A stretch of 6,644 bases of DNA from JAICNR01 sp035687725 (lineage in GTDB: Bacteria > Gemmatimonadota > Gemmatimonadetes > JACCXV01 > JAHWKZ01), in contig DASRVB010000198.1 in NCBI GenBank assembly GCA_035687725.1, forward strand, positions 1-6,644, read 5' to 3'. Made by a program: the position numbers and the translations under genes. Of this stretch, positions 6,029-6,644 are shown one piece after another. Position 1 is the first letter of the stretch, and each line of letters begins with the position of its first letter. The notes beneath the pieces were generated by a model. The model had not been told where the DNA came from, did no database searches, and was given only the letters and a program-made list of their open reading frames with translations.

Positions 6029-6505
6029 ATGCCTTCGCCCGCCATTCGCGCCGTGTGTCTATCCGGCACCCTTGTACTGGTCGTCGCCGCGTCCGGGCGA
6101 AGCCAGGACCGGGGGACCAGCCTGCTGGACTGGCGCCCCGCGTCCGGGCCGGGTCCCACACGCACGGAGGCGCGCGCAGCCACCGCCAGCAACCTCCTCC
6201 TCCCCTCCGTCCAGATCCCGATCCTGCCCCGGTATACCCAGTTCGAGCGCGACTTCGGCGTCGATTTCGGCGTCCGCGGCCTGCTCGACGACCGGGACGG
6301 TGACGTGCTCGAGGATCTGCGCGCGCGACTCGACGCGCGCTGGGGCGACGCCACCGTCTACCAGTGGATCGAGCGGGGCCTCGCGCTGTACGCCCGGGTC
6401 CAGGCCTCGACCCAGCTGCGGCGCAAGGGGTTCGACATGGAGGTCGAGATGGACGACATGGCGGAGGGGAAGCTCGGACTGCGAGTGCAGCGGTCGCTGG
6501 AGTGA
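6029..6505 (+). CDS. Uncharacterised small exported protein
   Basis: I do not recognise this gene. Tandem ATGs at 6026 and 6029 offer starts one codon apart; 6029 is preferred for its distance from the -10 box. An upstream in-frame TTG at 5993 lies inside the apparent promoter and is unlikely. The 158-residue product begins with a signal peptide (Arg7, hydrophobic core CLSGTLVLVVAAS at 10-22, probable cleavage near GRSQD at 23-27), so it should leave the cytoplasm. The mature part has a Pro/Ala/Thr-rich linker (about 35-52), a segment LLLPSVQIPILPRYTQFERD (56-75), a charged Asp/Arg-rich amphipathic stretch (about 84-105) and an alternating C-terminus (MEVEMDDMAEGKLGLRV, 137-153) that looks like beta strands. 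No enzyme motif is apparent. Its stop overlaps a GTG that opens the next frame (GTGA). It may act with the neighbouring exported proteins, but only proximity suggests that. Confidence 0.72.
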   Translation: MPSPAIRAVCLSGTLVLVVAASGRSQDRGTSLLDWRPASGPGPTRTEARAATASNLLLPSVQIPILPRYTQFERDFGVDFGVRGLLDDRDGDVLEDLRARLDARWGDATVYQWIERGLALYARVQASTQLRRKGFDMEVEMDDMAEGKLGLRVQRSLE

Positions 6506-6644
6506 CGGCGCCCTACGGCGCGCGCCGCGCGTCCCTGTCCACGGTGCCCCTCCCGGGGCGCTTTTTTTTGCTCCTGGCCGGAGCGACCGGGACGCTCCTC
6601 GCGGGAGCGCTGGCCGCGGGCTGCCGCTCCACGCCGCCGCCCGC
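6502..6644 (+). CDS. Probable lipoprotein, 5' end only (runs off the window)
   Basis: A frame opening with GTG 6502, which overlaps the preceding stop as GTGA, stays open to the window end (47 full codons). G/C occupies the third position in nearly every codon, as expected for a real gene here. The translation has a lipoprotein signal peptide: Arg, hydrophobic core FFLLLAGATGTLLAGALAA, then Gly-Cys (Cys codon 6622-6624), followed by a polar, Pro-rich stretch typical just after the lipidated Cys. A second in-frame GTG at 6544 would give a neater 26-residue signal peptide and may be the real start; neither has a good Shine-Dalgarno. A hairpin plus T8 tract (6544-6569) resembling an intrinsic terminator lies within this reading frame, which is the main reason for caution. 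The mature domain is outside the window, so no function can be given. Confidence 0.55.
   Translation, partial: MTAPYGARRASLSTVPLPGRFFLLLAGATGTLLAGALAAGCRSTPPP
6544..6569 (+). terminator. Intrinsic-terminator-like hairpin with T8 tract
   Basis: A 7-bp stem GTGCCCC/GGGGCGC (6544-6550 with 6555-6561, one G-U pair), a TCCC loop and eight consecutive T (6562-6569) form a textbook Rho-independent terminator 38 bases after the 6505 stop. However, it lies inside the probable lipoprotein frame, where the T tract encodes Phe-Phe-Leu of the signal peptide. It may end the upstream transcript, attenuate the downstream gene, or be coincidental. Confidence 0.45.

Noticed and set aside
6087..6149. A 12-base direct repeat (CCGCGTCCGGGC at 6087 and 6138)
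   Set aside because: There are only two copies, both within one coding region and in GC-rich codons; no array or mobile-element context.
6321..6340. Perfect 7-bp GC-only inverted repeat with a 6-base loop
   Set aside because: It lies within the 6029-6505 gene, encodes ordinary Arg/Ala/Leu/Asp codons and has no T tract; alternating GC inverted repeats are expected by chance at this base composition.
5272..6354. A 360-codon minus-strand frame opposite the two exported-protein genes
   Set aside because: The + strand frames have signal peptides, ribosome binding site or promoter signals and coherent composition; the minus frame has none of these.

Overview
The window comes from a GC-rich bacterium (strong G/C preference at third codon positions, several GTG starts). 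All genes run on the + strand and no mobile element, tRNA, rRNA or CRISPR array is visible. Its backbone is the rod-shape (elongasome) gene cluster mreC-mreD-mrdA(PBP2)-rodA, followed by ssb and then three genes for exported proteins I cannot name. The Asp/Ser/Ala-rich tail of MreC and the general composition would fit Gemmatimonadota or a related environmental Gram-negative phylum, but that is a weak inference; the sequence does not fix the lineage.

Region 1 to 4624: mreC is cut at its 5' end by the window edge; mreB is expected just upstream but is not seen. mreC and mreD share an ATGA overlap. A 107-base gap with a plausible sigma70-type promoter separates mreD from mrdA, and rodA starts 4 bases after the mrdA stop. 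Together they encode the MreC/MreD inner-membrane scaffold, the PBP2 transpeptidase and the RodA SEDS glycosyltransferase, which form the lateral-wall peptidoglycan synthase.

Region 4625 to 5168: ssb, encoding a full-length single-stranded DNA-binding protein with an intact DDDLPF tail, read from a GTG start behind a near-perfect Shine-Dalgarno.

Region 5169 to 6644: a secreted protein with two similar beta-rich modules resembling a FlgT C-terminal fold, a small exported protein behind a promoter placed for leaderless initiation, and the 5' end of a probable lipoprotein gene whose signal-peptide coding region contains a hairpin plus T8 tract that looks like an intrinsic terminator. This is the least explained part of the window.

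I found no evidence for a new defence, mobile or RNA-guided system. The observations offered concern gene junctions, start signals and the uncharacterised exported genes.
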